Below, in pieces: positions 26,232 through 34,672 of a DNA stretch of 64,000 nt; the stretch's first letter is position 1, and every line of letters begins with the position of its first letter. The notes beneath the pieces are model-generated. The model worked only from the letters and a program-made list of their open reading frames with translations, did no database searches and was not told the origin of the DNA. A program made the translations under genes and the position numbers. The stretch is from positions 4,969,001-5,033,000 of the forward strand of contig NC_012491.1 in NCBI RefSeq assembly GCF_000010165.1. Direction: 5' to 3'. Origin of the DNA: Brevibacillus brevis NBRC 100599 (lineage in GTDB: Bacteria > Bacillota > Bacilli > Brevibacillales > Brevibacillaceae).

Positions 26232-28037
26232 TCATTTTTGATTACCTTGATCATCACGACTATGATTCAAATCCAGTATGAGCCTAAAATTAGATTGAAG
26301 GACAACCCAATCATACACTTTTTTTACGCGAATGATTTCCGGCTGAATACTGTTGGGGACTCCAAAGGTGACGGTAACCACAAAGCTGCAAGAAGCCGTA
26401 TTTCCTGACTGATCCCTGGCTGTGCAGGTGAGCATCGTCATCCCTACAGGAAAGTCCATGGTAAAAGTTGCAACTGCAATGGGGGCAGGAGGGGAAAAGG
26501 AACGTGTCATCCCATGACAAGTAATTGAGGTTACCCCACAAGTATCAGTAGCAGTGACCTCATAGGTAACCGTAGCGGAAGTTCTCCCTGGTAAAACAGG
26601 GACTGTGATATCCTCAGGGCAAGTGATGGTTGGAGGCTCGTCAATAACCGTGATGGTAAATGAACATACTTCCGTATTCCCAAATATATCTTGTGCCGTA
26701 CAGGTGACAACAGTATCTCCCACTGGAAAAAGCGATCCGGAAGGCGGCGAACAGGTAACAGTGACTCCGGGGCAGGTGGCAACAGGTGTTGAATAGTTTA
26801 CGATAGGGCAGGGTACTACCATGTCAGGTGGGCAGGTCGGTGGCTGCACACAGCCATTGAGCAAAACAGAAACATTGTTCGAACCCTCGTTTGCCGTAGC
26901 GATGTCAACTCTTCCGTCTCCGTTAAAATCAGCTACTGTAATGCTGAAAGGACCTGCTCCTGTAGGGAACTGAAAGGGAGTCGAGAATCCTCCTGTTCCG
27001 TTGTTTATGAGTACAGAAACGTTATCAGAACCTGCATTTGGGGTAGCCAAATCAATGGCTCCATCACAATTAAAATCAGCCGCCGTTATATCAAAAGGAA
27101 AGGCATCAGTGCCCAAGGAAAAGGGACTTCCTGCTGCTTCTGTAAAAGAACCGAACCCATTGTTTAGAAAGACGGTTACATTACTCGTAGCAATATTAGC
27201 GACAGCAATATCGATAGACCCATTACCATTTAAGTCAGCTGCTACAAGGCTAAGTGGGGATGCTCCCCCTGGAAGTACAGAGAAACTCACTCCAGGAGTT
27301 TGGAACGTACCGTCCCCATTCCCGTTAAATATCGTTATATCATTCGTGTCCCGATTGGCAGTGGCCAGATCAAGCTTGCCATCTCCATTAAAGTCGGCCG
27401 CTACAATATCAAAAGGGGCCAAACCAGGGGTAGTGGCAAAAGGACTTCCTGGCGCCATGGTAAATACACCTGATCCATTATTCAACAAGACAGTAATGAA
27501 GCTAGTTCCTGTAATTTGGCCTACATTTGCTATAGCTAAGTCCACACCGTTTACACCATCAAAGTCCCCTGTAGCAATAGCAAAAGATTGCGAAACAGCA
27601 GGAAACACACCTGTACTATAAGCTACGGGTGCAGCAAAGGTGCCATCCCCGTTATTCAAAAGGATAAAAACGCGGTCATTGGGAGTTTGATCCGTTACAG
27701 CCAAATCAATGTGCCCATCTCCATTAAAATCTGCTGCTGCAATTTGCCCTAATAAAGACCCAGGGAACAAAGTATTGAAGGGTATCGTTTGCGATACGGA
27801 AAACACGCCGGACCCATTGTTAAGAAGAATGGAAACATCATTGGACCCAATATCCACTACAGCCAGGTCTATAATACTGTCTCCATTAAAATCAGCAGAA
27901 GTAATGCTGGAAGGAGATGTCCCTCCCGTATCATATTCGACTGCGGGCTGAAAAAATGGGCAGGCCAAATTGGATTCACCCTTTCTTACAGGAATACAGG
28001 CACCTATTCTCTCATTGAAATGCTTCACTCCAAACAT
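26232..28037 (-). CDS. FG-GAP beta-propeller protein with HYR domains
   Basis: The 601-residue protein has about seven FG-GAP/VCBS repeats (residues about 35-410) each with a calcium-type DFNGDG.DLA motif and the end SVLLNNGSG.F, followed by two Cys-containing HYR domains (CPPDMVVPCP...GDTVVTCTAQDIFGNTEVCSFTITV; CPEDITVPV...). HYR domains are immunoglobulin-like adhesion modules. No signal peptide is visible and the ribosome site is weak, so it may be a spore-surface protein made in the mother cell; a missed 5' part is also possible. Confidence 0.83.
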   Translation of the reverse strand: MFGVKHFNERIGACIPVRKGESNLACPFFQPAVEYDTGGTSPSSITSADFNGDSIIDLAVVDIGSNDVSILLNNGSGVFSVSQTIPFNTLFPGSLLGQIAAADFNGDGHIDLAVTDQTPNDRVFILLNNGDGTFAAPVAYSTGVFPAVSQSFAIATGDFDGVNGVDLAIANVGQITGTSFITVLLNNGSGVFTMAPGSPFATTPGLAPFDIVAADFNGDGKLDLATANRDTNDITIFNGNGDGTFQTPGVSFSVLPGGASPLSLVAADLNGNGSIDIAVANIATSNVTVFLNNGFGSFTEAAGSPFSLGTDAFPFDITAADFNCDGAIDLATPNAGSDNVSVLINNGTGGFSTPFQFPTGAGPFSITVADFNGDGRVDIATANEGSNNVSVLLNGCVQPPTCPPDMVVPCPIVNYSTPVATCPGVTVTCSPPSGSLFPVGDTVVTCTAQDIFGNTEVCSFTITVIDEPPTITCPEDITVPVLPGRTSATVTYEVTATDTCGVTSITCHGMTRSFSPPAPIAVATFTMDFPVGMTMLTCTARDQSGNTASCSFVVTVTFGVPNSIQPEIIRVKKVYDWVVLQSNFRLILDLNHSRDDQGNQK

Positions 28038-28138
28038 AAATACAGGTTAAAAAATGCATGTGGTGTTATACGATGCAAATGTCTTTGATTATGATATGGC
28101 TGTTTAGGTGTGTATGTGAATTTGCTCTTCTTGTATGG

Positions 28139-28155
28139 TCAATCCCAAGCAAACC
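28139..28155. repeat. Copy of the yuiH 3'-end sequence
   Basis: Seventeen bases (TCAATCCCAAGCAAACC) are identical to 37335-37351, the stop codon and last five codons of the molybdopterin oxidoreductase gene. A diverged copy is at 31345-31395. It may be an old attachment site. The remaining non-coding 28038-28326 holds a hairpin but no gene I can support. Confidence 0.6.
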
Positions 28156-28181
28156 CGCCTCCTTAAAACAGGGACGGGTTT
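28151..28181. terminator. ACCCGYCC-type hairpin
   Basis: AAACCCG and CGGGTTT form the stem around CCTCCTTAAAACAGGGA. Twenty-two bases of it recur identically at 30334-30355. Confidence 0.6.
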
Positions 28182-28326
28182 GCTGTTTTCTTGAACATAT
28201 ATTGAACTTTTCAACTGATTATTCCTTTGATTTGAATTTATTCCTTTTACTGTTTTGCTCGAATTAAGAAAATGTAATATATTCCTAAGGTAAATTATCC
28301 ATATTTAACAGTTCAAGGAGGCTTTT

Positions 28327-29187
28327 ATGAATTCTGTAAAGAAGTACAGTAAGCTAATCTTAAGTTTTGCACTTTTCATCTCTGTTATATTTTCTGGTCA
28401 GTCCATTGGTTTTGCAGAAGATCAGTATACAGATGACCTAATTCCTAAAATGACCAGCAACACAGAACCGAATGGTATTGCAAGTGCAAGTTCTTATTGG
28501 AGTAATAATCACCTACCTTTTGCTGCATTCGATGATACCGATTCTGCGTATGGATGGGGAACTGTCCAAGGCACTGTTACAGGTTGGTTAGCATATGAAT
28601 TTTCCACTCCCCAAAAGATACAGAAATATACTATTAAGCCCAGACTCAATAATATAGATGGGATTCGTGAGTTACCAAAAACATGGACCTTTGAAGGCTG
28701 GGATGGTTCAAAGTGGGTAATCTTAGATACTCAAAAAAATATTTCAAATTGGGCAATTGGTGTAAAAAAGGAATTCTATTTCGACAATCCAAATAACTAT
28801 ATTAAATATCGGATTAATATTGCTGAGAACAATGGTTACTCCAACTTTGTCACAATCGGCGAAATGGAAATGATGGCGAAAGTTAGTGAATCTCCAGAGC
28901 CAGAGCCAGAGCCAAATCCTGAACCAAATCCTGAACCAAATCCTGAACCCACCGGTGATAACGCTCTCCTTGTTATTAAAATGATCAGTGGCCTCGAGAA
29001 AGAGTTCGATTTAACTACATCCGAAGTACAGGACTTCATCACTTGGTACAATGGCCGTGCAGATGGACGTGGCAAAGAAACATATATGTTCGATAAGGAC
29101 TTTAACAAAGGACCATTTACTTCTAGAAAAGATTATGTAACTTTCAGCAAGATTCAATCGTTTGAAGTGATGGAATATACCAAATAA
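28327..29187 (+). CDS. Secreted protein with F5/8 type C-like domain, Pro-Glu linker and C-terminal module
   Basis: The 286-residue protein has a signal peptide (LILSFALFISVIFSGQSIGFA), a discoidin-like carbohydrate-binding domain (about 40-190: ASSYWSNNHLPFAAFDDTD, GWLAYEFSTPQKIQKYTI, TWTFEGWDGSKWVILD), then a linker of PEPNPEPNPEP repeats (195-214) and an 80-residue C-terminal module (LVIKMISGLEKEFDLTTSEVQDFITWYNGRADGRGKETYMFDK). It probably binds a sugar polymer at the cell surface. GGAGG lies upstream. Base composition is AT-rich. Confidence 0.8.
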   Translation: MNSVKKYSKLILSFALFISVIFSGQSIGFAEDQYTDDLIPKMTSNTEPNGIASASSYWSNNHLPFAAFDDTDSAYGWGTVQGTVTGWLAYEFSTPQKIQKYTIKPRLNNIDGIRELPKTWTFEGWDGSKWVILDTQKNISNWAIGVKKEFYFDNPNNYIKYRINIAENNGYSNFVTIGEMEMMAKVSESPEPEPEPNPEPNPEPNPEPTGDNALLVIKMISGLEKEFDLTTSEVQDFITWYNGRADGRGKETYMFDKDFNKGPFTSRKDYVTFSKIQSFEVMEYTK

Positions 29188-29193
29188 CACGAT

Positions 29194-29236
29194 GAGGCAC
29201 CTCCTATATAACAGGATGGTGCCTCGAATTTTTGAA
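29194..29236 (+). terminator. Terminator of the discoidin-domain gene
   Basis: The perfect stem GAGGCACC/GGTGCCTC with a loop containing TATAACAGGA and a late T-run. It resembles the hcp terminator in stem and loop. Confidence 0.82.
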
Positions 29237-29276
29237 GACGCTGATCTATGCTGAAAGAAGACCATTTAGCTAATCG

Positions 29277-29882
29277 TTAATTATATTTCTCTAAAACTTC
29301 TTTCTTCAATTTATTAAACTGCTCAACATTTTCACCAAAATATTCACTTTCCTCTAAACTACGGTACGTATCAGTTGGTTGTGCTTTTTTAGCCTTTGTA
29401 TTCTGCATACCTGCACTGATATCGTATTTGCCTTGATACATTCCAATAATTGCATATCCTTCTTTATCACCTGTATCTCTCAAGAATAATACGTAGGTAC
29501 CTTCTTCATTCATGAGATTATAACCTTCCACTGTATCAAAAACATCACCCTCGAAATAAGCAGGCTCATATACAGAGATTGTATCTCCTTCTTTAAGACT
29601 TCCCTTGTGAACCTTCTGTATTTTTACTTCGGACTCAGAAGCAGCTTTTACATCACCTTCGCCAAGATTCCATTCTTTTAATGATCTCTTTCCAGTAAAT
29701 CCAGCTTGCACTATATAGCCCGAGTACTTTTCAACCTCTTCAATATTTTCAAACAAAATAAAATCGGCCTGATTCATAGCAACTGAATAATCTTTTTCAG
29801 TAGTACTTAATTCTTTATAAGAAAATGCTCCTCCCACTAACAAAGCAATTGTAGCAACAGAAACAGCAATCAATTTTTTCAT
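29277..29882 (-). CDS. Secreted protein, unknown (cell-surface)
   Basis: The 201-residue protein has an N-terminal membrane helix/signal (LIAVSVATIALLVGGAFS). The mature part has a pattern seen in small Bacillus exported proteins (MNQADFILFENIEEVEKYSGYIVQAGFTG, TISVYEPAYFEG, EGYNLMNEEGTYVLFLRDTG, YAIIGMYQGKYDI), reminiscent of proteins that modulate surface charge or redox; no certain family. The ATG at 29882 follows GGTGGAG; the longer ORF to 29987 is less likely. Confidence 0.72.
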   Translation of the reverse strand: MKKLIAVSVATIALLVGGAFSYKELSTTEKDYSVAMNQADFILFENIEEVEKYSGYIVQAGFTGKRSLKEWNLGEGDVKAASESEVKIQKVHKGSLKEGDTISVYEPAYFEGDVFDTVEGYNLMNEEGTYVLFLRDTGDKEGYAIIGMYQGKYDISAGMQNTKAKKAQPTDTYRSLEESEYFGENVEQFNKLKKEVLEKYN

Positions 29883-29943
29883 AACTCCACCTGCTTTCTC
29901 TTGGTTCTTCCAGGATAAATTATTTTCGTCTAATGTCGTAGGA

Positions 29944-30111
29944 TCAGTAAGGCTCAACTTTCCTTGCTGCAAATGCCTTTCCTTCATAGTCTTCTATAGC
30001 TTCAGTAACAGTACCTAGTAGATTCTCATCTGAAACTGAAGCAAGTGATATAGGAATCAATGTCCTTGACATAACTTGCTGTTGGAATTGTAAAACCGGG
30101 CAATCTCTCAC
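29944..30111 (-). CDS. Possible short ORF upstream of the secreted protein gene
   Basis: A 55-codon frame (GTG start at 30111, internal ATG at 30072; ...MSRTLIPISLASVSDENLLGTV...) stands behind an AGAGGAGG site, which overlaps the GTG. A 25-codon TTG frame uses the same site at a better distance. I cannot decide whether either is real. The rest of 30112-30671 has a hairpin at 30328-30357 and no clear gene. Confidence 0.25.
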   Translation of the reverse strand: MRDCPVLQFQQQVMSRTLIPISLASVSDENLLGTVTEAIEDYEGKAFAARKVEPY

Positions 30112-30327
30112 CTCCTCTTAGGTTCCATAATTACATAATAATTCCTTCTCCCTTCCTATCAAACAAAAAATACTATTCATTTTTAGATACGTGCTGTGAT
30201 CTCACTGTAAAAGCAAAGGCATTTTTCCTTCAATCACAGATGGTTACGAGAACATAGTGCAAAAAACGATCCTAGATTTTTGGGAATGAATTTTTCCACC
30301 AAGCTGACCAAACTGACTCTGGTATTT

Positions 30328-30357
30328 GCCCGTCTCCTTAAAACAGGGACGGGTTAT
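30328..30357. repeat. Second copy of the 22-bp hairpin arm repeat
   Basis: The sequence CTCCTTAAAACAGGGACGGG plus two bases is identical to 28159-28180. A diverged copy is at 31438-31460. With the preceding GCCCG it forms a hairpin. Confidence 0.7.
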
Positions 30358-30671
30358 TTTCTAGCCAACTAAAATAAAATCGACGAATACGGGAGAGCGT
30401 AGCCTTCTACTCTTCGTCCAGTTATGAAACTTTGATCGAACTGGACAACGTTTCTACCTATCTTTAAATTTTCACAATGATTTGTAACTTTTTTCCAATA
30501 CATCCGTATTAATATATAAAAGCATGCTTGTCTCGACCTCTACGACTTATTGCCAAGGCTTTTTTCAAATAAAGGGAAAGAGAGGATGTGATGAAATTAA
30601 TAGACAAAAAGTAAACAGGTTAGATTTATGGAAGTGTAAGGAAAACCCTAACTAATCTAAGGAGTGGTACG

Positions 30672-31118
30672 ATGTTAAAGAAAAGGTTTGTAAAAGGTAT
30701 GATGGCAGTAATGATGGTATTTACACTAGCAAGTTCAACACAAGCGGCATCAAATGAAGTAAGCAAGGTTAACCAGCCAAATAAAGTTCAGGCAAATCAA
30801 AATTATTTATTTAATTTTTGGCATAATGGTTTGGAAGCCAACAGCTATTGGAAGGATGCCCCTTTTCAGGTGAATCTCAATTCAACTGTGTGCGGGAAGC
30901 TAAATGTCAATCAAGTTCCAGCAAATTCCCAAAATAGCGGTTTTTTAAACACATCGGTGAATCTGCTAGGGAACAATGGGCAAATCTATTCCTTTGACGG
31001 GATTACTGGGATAGGCACGTATGAGAAAAACTTTTGCCTTCAGCCTGGGACATACACAGTGAAGTATATAAATAATTCATCTTTCCCAATAAATATATTG
31101 GGGTATTTCACCTATTGA
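30672..31118 (+). CDS. Small secreted protein, unknown
   Basis: The 148-residue protein has a signal peptide (GMMAVMMVFTLASSTQAA) and a mature domain with two Cys (TVCGKL and NFCLQPG) likely in a disulfide. The pattern QPGTYTVKYINNSS is that of a small beta sandwich. AAGGAGTGG lies upstream. No family recognised. It lies in the AT-rich accessory stretch. Confidence 0.72.
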   Translation: MLKKRFVKGMMAVMMVFTLASSTQAASNEVSKVNQPNKVQANQNYLFNFWHNGLEANSYWKDAPFQVNLNSTVCGKLNVNQVPANSQNSGFLNTSVNLLGNNGQIYSFDGITGIGTYEKNFCLQPGTYTVKYINNSSFPINILGYFTY

Positions 31119-31344
31119 TACGTCCACGAAATAATAAAAAAGCACCCCTGACTGTGTTTTTCTCGACAGCCTGAATCCGCTCAGATTTCTGGGCGGATTT
31201 TTCATTACATTTATCCGTTTGATTGGGCGCTATTATTTGTCATAGACTCATATGACGAAGTCGTAAATGGAATAAGACGAGTAGCTTGTGAATTTAAGAC
31301 TTTTAAAACGCATGAAGAGGCGGAAATGATATGCCTCTTCACTT

Positions 31345-31395
31345 CTAATCATCCCAAGAAAACCTCTGCTCTTACCAGGGATCACCGGACATATA
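31345..31395 (-). pseudogene. Decayed copy of the yuiH 3' end
   Basis: On the minus strand this reads KYMSGDPW-stop-EQRFSWDD-stop, against MYGDPWKEQRFAWD-stop at the 3' end of the oxidoreductase gene (37335). About three quarters of the bases agree. A weak hairpin at 31314-31336 lies where the real gene has its terminator. Nothing else is supported in 31119-31637 apart from the third hairpin-arm copy at 31438-31460. Confidence 0.6.
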
Positions 31396-31637
31396 CTTGT
31401 GTAACCATTGAGTGATTATAAATCGTCTAAACTGAGTGTTCTTAAAATAGGGACGGGTTCTGAATTTTTTGAACTAATTTGTTTTGCTTTTGTTTATCTT
31501 TGTTGGGAAGCCAAATAGTTGCGTTGGTTTATTTATGCTTTAATTATTAAATATAGTATTTCACAAAAGAAAATATTGCTAGATTTTGTATATATATGTA
31601 TTGTTTAATTAAATCCAGAAACTAGGAGATGATAGAT

Positions 31638-32075
31638 TTGAAAAAGTTTGCTCAAGCAGCTTTGCTCGCATTACTCACTGCATCTTTTATTATCCCAACA
31701 GGAGCAGAAGCCGCAAGTTCTCAACAAACTTCTAATACGGTTGCACCTGCTTCAACCAAACAAGTAGCAGATTACTCAAACCTTGGATCAAATGATCCGA
31801 CTAAGAAGTCTGCAACCTTCAATGTAACTACACCTGGCTATGTTACAGTTAATGTGACACAGAACCATGGTACGGAAACAGCTTACATGTACTATGCAAT
31901 TGTTACAGACCTCCCGGATGGTACTACAACCTCCTATGGCGCTTCAAACATCGAAGGAAATGGCTCTTTTAGCTTCACAAGTAGTAAACCACTACCTGCT
32001 GGCGAGTATTACATCCGTTATAACAGCAAACAACGTGGCCGAACTTCTGGGACTATTTCAGTCACTACACCATAA
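31638..32075 (+). CDS. Secreted protein, tandem copy 1
   Basis: The 145-residue protein has a signal peptide (KKFAQAALLALLTASFIIPTGAEAAS) and a C-terminal pre-peptidase-like beta sandwich (FNVTTPGYVTVNVTQNHGTETAYMYY...LPAGEYYIRYNSKQRGRTSGTISVTTP). I place the start at TTG 31638, nine bases after AGGAG; the ATG at 31629 touches that site. A copy with over 85% identity lies at 32513. Function unknown. Confidence 0.75.
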   Translation: MKKFAQAALLALLTASFIIPTGAEAASSQQTSNTVAPASTKQVADYSNLGSNDPTKKSATFNVTTPGYVTVNVTQNHGTETAYMYYAIVTDLPDGTTTSYGASNIEGNGSFSFTSSKPLPAGEYYIRYNSKQRGRTSGTISVTTP

Positions 32076-32091
32076 ACCTAAACTTTTTTGA

Positions 32092-32122
32092 AAGAGGCTT
32101 TCACCAGAAGGCCTCTTTTTTT
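32092..32122 (+). terminator. Terminator of tandem copy 1
   Basis: AAGAGGC/GCCTCTT stem with nine T. In copy 2 the same left arm exists (32967 onwards) but the right arm is missing. Confidence 0.85.
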
Positions 32123-32138
32123 CCTATATTGGTGCATT

Positions 32139-32336
32139 TCAACGTTTTAAAAGTTCATTCATGGTATCAATGTCGATCAAAATGCCTTGTTTCCGCGCTT
32201 CCTCCATTAGTCTTAACATTCCTTCCCCTGACGTGAAGAACTTCGGCACCCATCCATTACCGTCTGTGGCCCAGTCAGTGAAATCTTCATCGAGATAAGG
32301 TTCCCACCCTAACGTCTCCGCAACTTGCTTGTCCAC
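32139..32336 (-). CDS. Short protein resembling the N-terminal half of phage ABA-sandwich proteins
   Basis: The 65-residue frame reads MDKQVAETLGWEPYLDEDFT...VPKFFTSGEGMLRLMEEARKQG. This resembles the start of small phage ABA-sandwich-domain proteins, which are normally about 90-110 residues; the C-terminal half is missing. It is probably a truncated remnant. The remaining part of 32076-32512 is the duplicated promoter region. Confidence 0.45.
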   Translation of the reverse strand: MDKQVAETLGWEPYLDEDFTDWATDGNGWVPKFFTSGEGMLRLMEEARKQGILIDIDTMNELLKR

Positions 32337-32512
32337 TCTCCACTTGAAATAGTAAGTTAAGTTGAACTACAGAGGATCTGCAACAAACAATTGTTGGGTC
32401 AGTTTATTCATGTTTTAACTATTAAATAAGGTGTTTCTTGCAGAAAATTGTTGTTAAATTTTGTATATACATGTAACATTTGGTGTAATCCGAAAACTAG
32501 GAGATGACAGAT

Positions 32513-32950
32513 GTGAAAAAGTTTGCTCAAGCAGCTTTGCTTGCATTACTCACTGCATCTTTTGTTATTCCAACAGGGGCTGAAGCCGCAAGTTCTCAAC
32601 AAACTTCTAATACGGTTGTACCTGCTTCAACCAAACAAGTAGCAGATTACTCAAACCTTGGATCAAATGATCCGAGTGGGAATTCTGCACCCTTCAATGT
32701 AACTACACCTGGCTATGTCACATTAAATGTGACACAGAACCATAGTACGAAAACAGCTTACATGTACTATTCAATTGTTACATACCTCCCGGATGGTACT
32801 ACAACCTCCTATGGCTCTTCAAACATCAAAGGAAATGGCTCTTTTAGCTTCACAACTAGTAAACCACTGCCTGCTGGCGAATATTTCATTCGTTATAAAA
32901 GCAAACAGCGTGGCCGAACTTCTGGGACTATTTCAGTCACTACACCATAA
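32513..32950 (+). CDS. Secreted protein, tandem copy 2
   Basis: The 145-residue paralogue of the gene at 31638 differs at about 18 positions. It has the same AGGAG plus nine-base spacing, here to a GTG at 32513. Copies lie 875 bp apart and share upstream sequence from about 31505/32390, so the duplication included the promoter. Its terminator is truncated. Confidence 0.75.
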   Translation: MKKFAQAALLALLTASFVIPTGAEAASSQQTSNTVVPASTKQVADYSNLGSNDPSGNSAPFNVTTPGYVTLNVTQNHSTKTAYMYYSIVTYLPDGTTTSYGSSNIKGNGSFSFTTSKPLPAGEYFIRYKSKQRGRTSGTISVTTP

Positions 32951-32952
32951 CC

Positions 32953-33285
32953 CTAAACTTTTTTCAAAGAGGCTTTCACCAGAATCAATTTCTCGTTTGT
33001 GATCCCTTTGTGCTTCAGGAATGCCACGCTTACCGCGTGAGGCACAGTTTCGATGACAAGTGGCTTTATCGCACTGTCCTTTGGCATGCTCATCCAGTCC
33101 TCAGATTCTTCGCAGTATTTCCAAACTCGGCCAAGGTATCAGCCTTTCTGAAAATGCTCGTATTCAAGGTAAATCCCTTGCTTTTCAGCTTCCTCCACTA
33201 GAACGCCCATTCCTTGCCACCTATTTGAGAAGTAAACCGTTCCCTTCCCCCAATTCCAGAGTCCTTGCTGCCCTTTTGCTGGCAC
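32953..33285 (-). pseudogene. Broken phage ABA-sandwich-like gene (C-terminal part)
   Basis: On the minus strand the frame reads LWNWGKGTVYFSNRWQGMG then VLVEEAEKQGIYLEYEHF, an in-frame TGA, then YLGRVWKYCEESEDWM and VIETVPHAVSVAFLKHKGI. The middle resembles 32139-32336 (VPKFFTSGEGMLRLMEEARKQG) and the end resembles the usual C-terminus of that family. The N-terminus is frameshifted or lost. A plus-strand open frame over 33210-33430 (..SWQKWQMAFANDVISLDDLKLHMHEE..) may be another fragment. Confidence 0.45.
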
Positions 33286-33557
33286 CAGATCAAATTAGAT
33301 GGTTCATGGCAAAAATGGCAGATGGCTTTTGCTAATGATGTAATTAGCCTAGATGACCTCAAACTCCACATGCATGAAGAGAATGATCATGACATTTGCA
33401 AAGAGCAAAAAGGAAAACTAGCCACATCTTGAACTTGATCACAAGAAAGTAATTATGCAAACTGTATTCTCCAGAATCGTAACAGATACATATGACGAAG
33501 CTGTTGGGGGTCCTGGTAGAAGAGCAGCACGCAAAATTATTTCATTTGATACGAATT

Positions 33558-33581
33558 AAGAGGCGGTTTCCCGCCTCTTTT
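33558..33581 (+). terminator. Orphan terminator hairpin
   Basis: A 9-bp perfect stem AAGAGGCGG/CCGCCTCTT with TTTT follows a 33-codon frame (MQTVFSRIVTDTYDEAV...) that has no ribosome site. It looks like the relic of a lost gene. Confidence 0.7.
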
Positions 33582-33651
33582 CAATTTCCCCTACATACTT
33601 TATAAGGGTGTCTGTCTTCAAAAAAGTATTCTTCACTGTAAATTTACGTAA

Positions 33652-33950
33652 TCATTCATCTTCCGTTTGATGCTCTTCATGTAGCGCAAAGGTCGGGCCA
33701 TCAAAGTAGCGAGGCCAGAAGTATTTAGGGTCTATCCGTATTTGAATAGGTAATATACTTCCCGTCATACTTCCCTTTATTATTTGTATCGATATGTAAA
33801 TGGGGTCCAGTAGTATCTGTACCTGTATTACCAGATACCACAATTTCTTTTCCTCTACTGCCAATTAAAATCGTCATATGGATTTATGCCTATGCGTAAG
33901 TAGTTCCGTTCCCCGTACTGACAACGGCTGATATTGCGAGAGCTAGACTA
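33652..33950 (-). pseudogene. M23 peptidase remnant with frameshift
   Basis: Minus-strand frames show SLALAISAVVSTGNGTTYA followed by stops, then VVSGNTGTDTTGPHLHIDTN, which is the HxH zinc-binding end of LytM/M23 endopeptidases, then a shift into DPKYFWPRYFDGPTF. The gene is not translatable as one protein. Confidence 0.55.
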
Positions 33951-33970
33951 AGAAAAAGGTGGTAATTTAC

Positions 33971-34672
33971 TTGTACAAAAAGTTAAAAGTATTCTTGTTG
34001 CTTTCTGTCGTTACAATAGCTGGATGTACTACTAATAACAATGCGTTATCCATGCAAGCAAGTCCCCAGCCTCCATTGGTCGACTATAATAAAAAGCTAG
34101 AAATTCTTGATCGATTAGAGAATCACGACACTACCTTAAGTCGAATGACAGAAATACTAACGATTGAATGGCATCATTTATTTACACAAAAGAATGAAGA
34201 GGATTTATGGAATACGTATTTTTATCTCACTTGGAATTTACGTCCAGACGAAAAAGAACGAGTAAAGAAAGAATTATCTACAACCCATAAAGAACTCGCA
34301 ACATACTTGGAAATGCAGAAAAAAGGCATTCTTCCCGCAAAGGAAGTACATGTAAAAAATATTATGGCTGAGAGAAGCCCCGATAATGACGGTTATCTCG
34401 TAAAAGCATGTTACCTTCTCACACTAAATGATGGCTCATCGAAAGAGATTTGGGTAGAGCTTAATGTAGACGACAATATGGAAACTTTTAATCCTCGTTT
34501 TAACACTATAGCTACTGGAGAAAATCTTCCTGAGCCTAAAAATGAACAAGAGGAATTACGTCGTCAATTTATTTTTAGGGCCCTTGACTACAATGTGATT
34601 AAAAAAATGACTTATGATGAAATTTTAGAAATGATCGACATGAAATCGGTCGATACAGATTTTTTGTTGTAA
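33971..34672 (+). CDS. Lipoprotein, unknown
   Basis: The 233-residue protein has a short lipoprotein signal (KVFLLLSVVTIAGC). The mature part is mostly helical and charged, with a central SKEIWVELNVDDN beta segment. I chose TTG 33971, eight bases after AAAGGTGG; a GTG at 33959 overlaps the site. No family recognised. Its 3' end overlaps the next convergent gene by 48 bp. Confidence 0.7.
   Translation: MYKKLKVFLLLSVVTIAGCTTNNNALSMQASPQPPLVDYNKKLEILDRLENHDTTLSRMTEILTIEWHHLFTQKNEEDLWNTYFYLTWNLRPDEKERVKKELSTTHKELATYLEMQKKGILPAKEVHVKNIMAERSPDNDGYLVKACYLLTLNDGSSKEIWVELNVDDNMETFNPRFNTIATGENLPEPKNEQEELRRQFIFRALDYNVIKKMTYDEILEMIDMKSVDTDFLL

Noticed and set aside
28902-28955. Short tandem repeat as a possible CRISPR or VNTR array
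   Set aside because: It encodes the PEPNPEP linker of a secreted protein; there are no spacers.
31243-33520. Possible repeat around CATATGACGAAG at 31250 and 33491
   Set aside because: Only 12 bases agree exactly and the translated similarity is weak, so I did not list it as a repeat.
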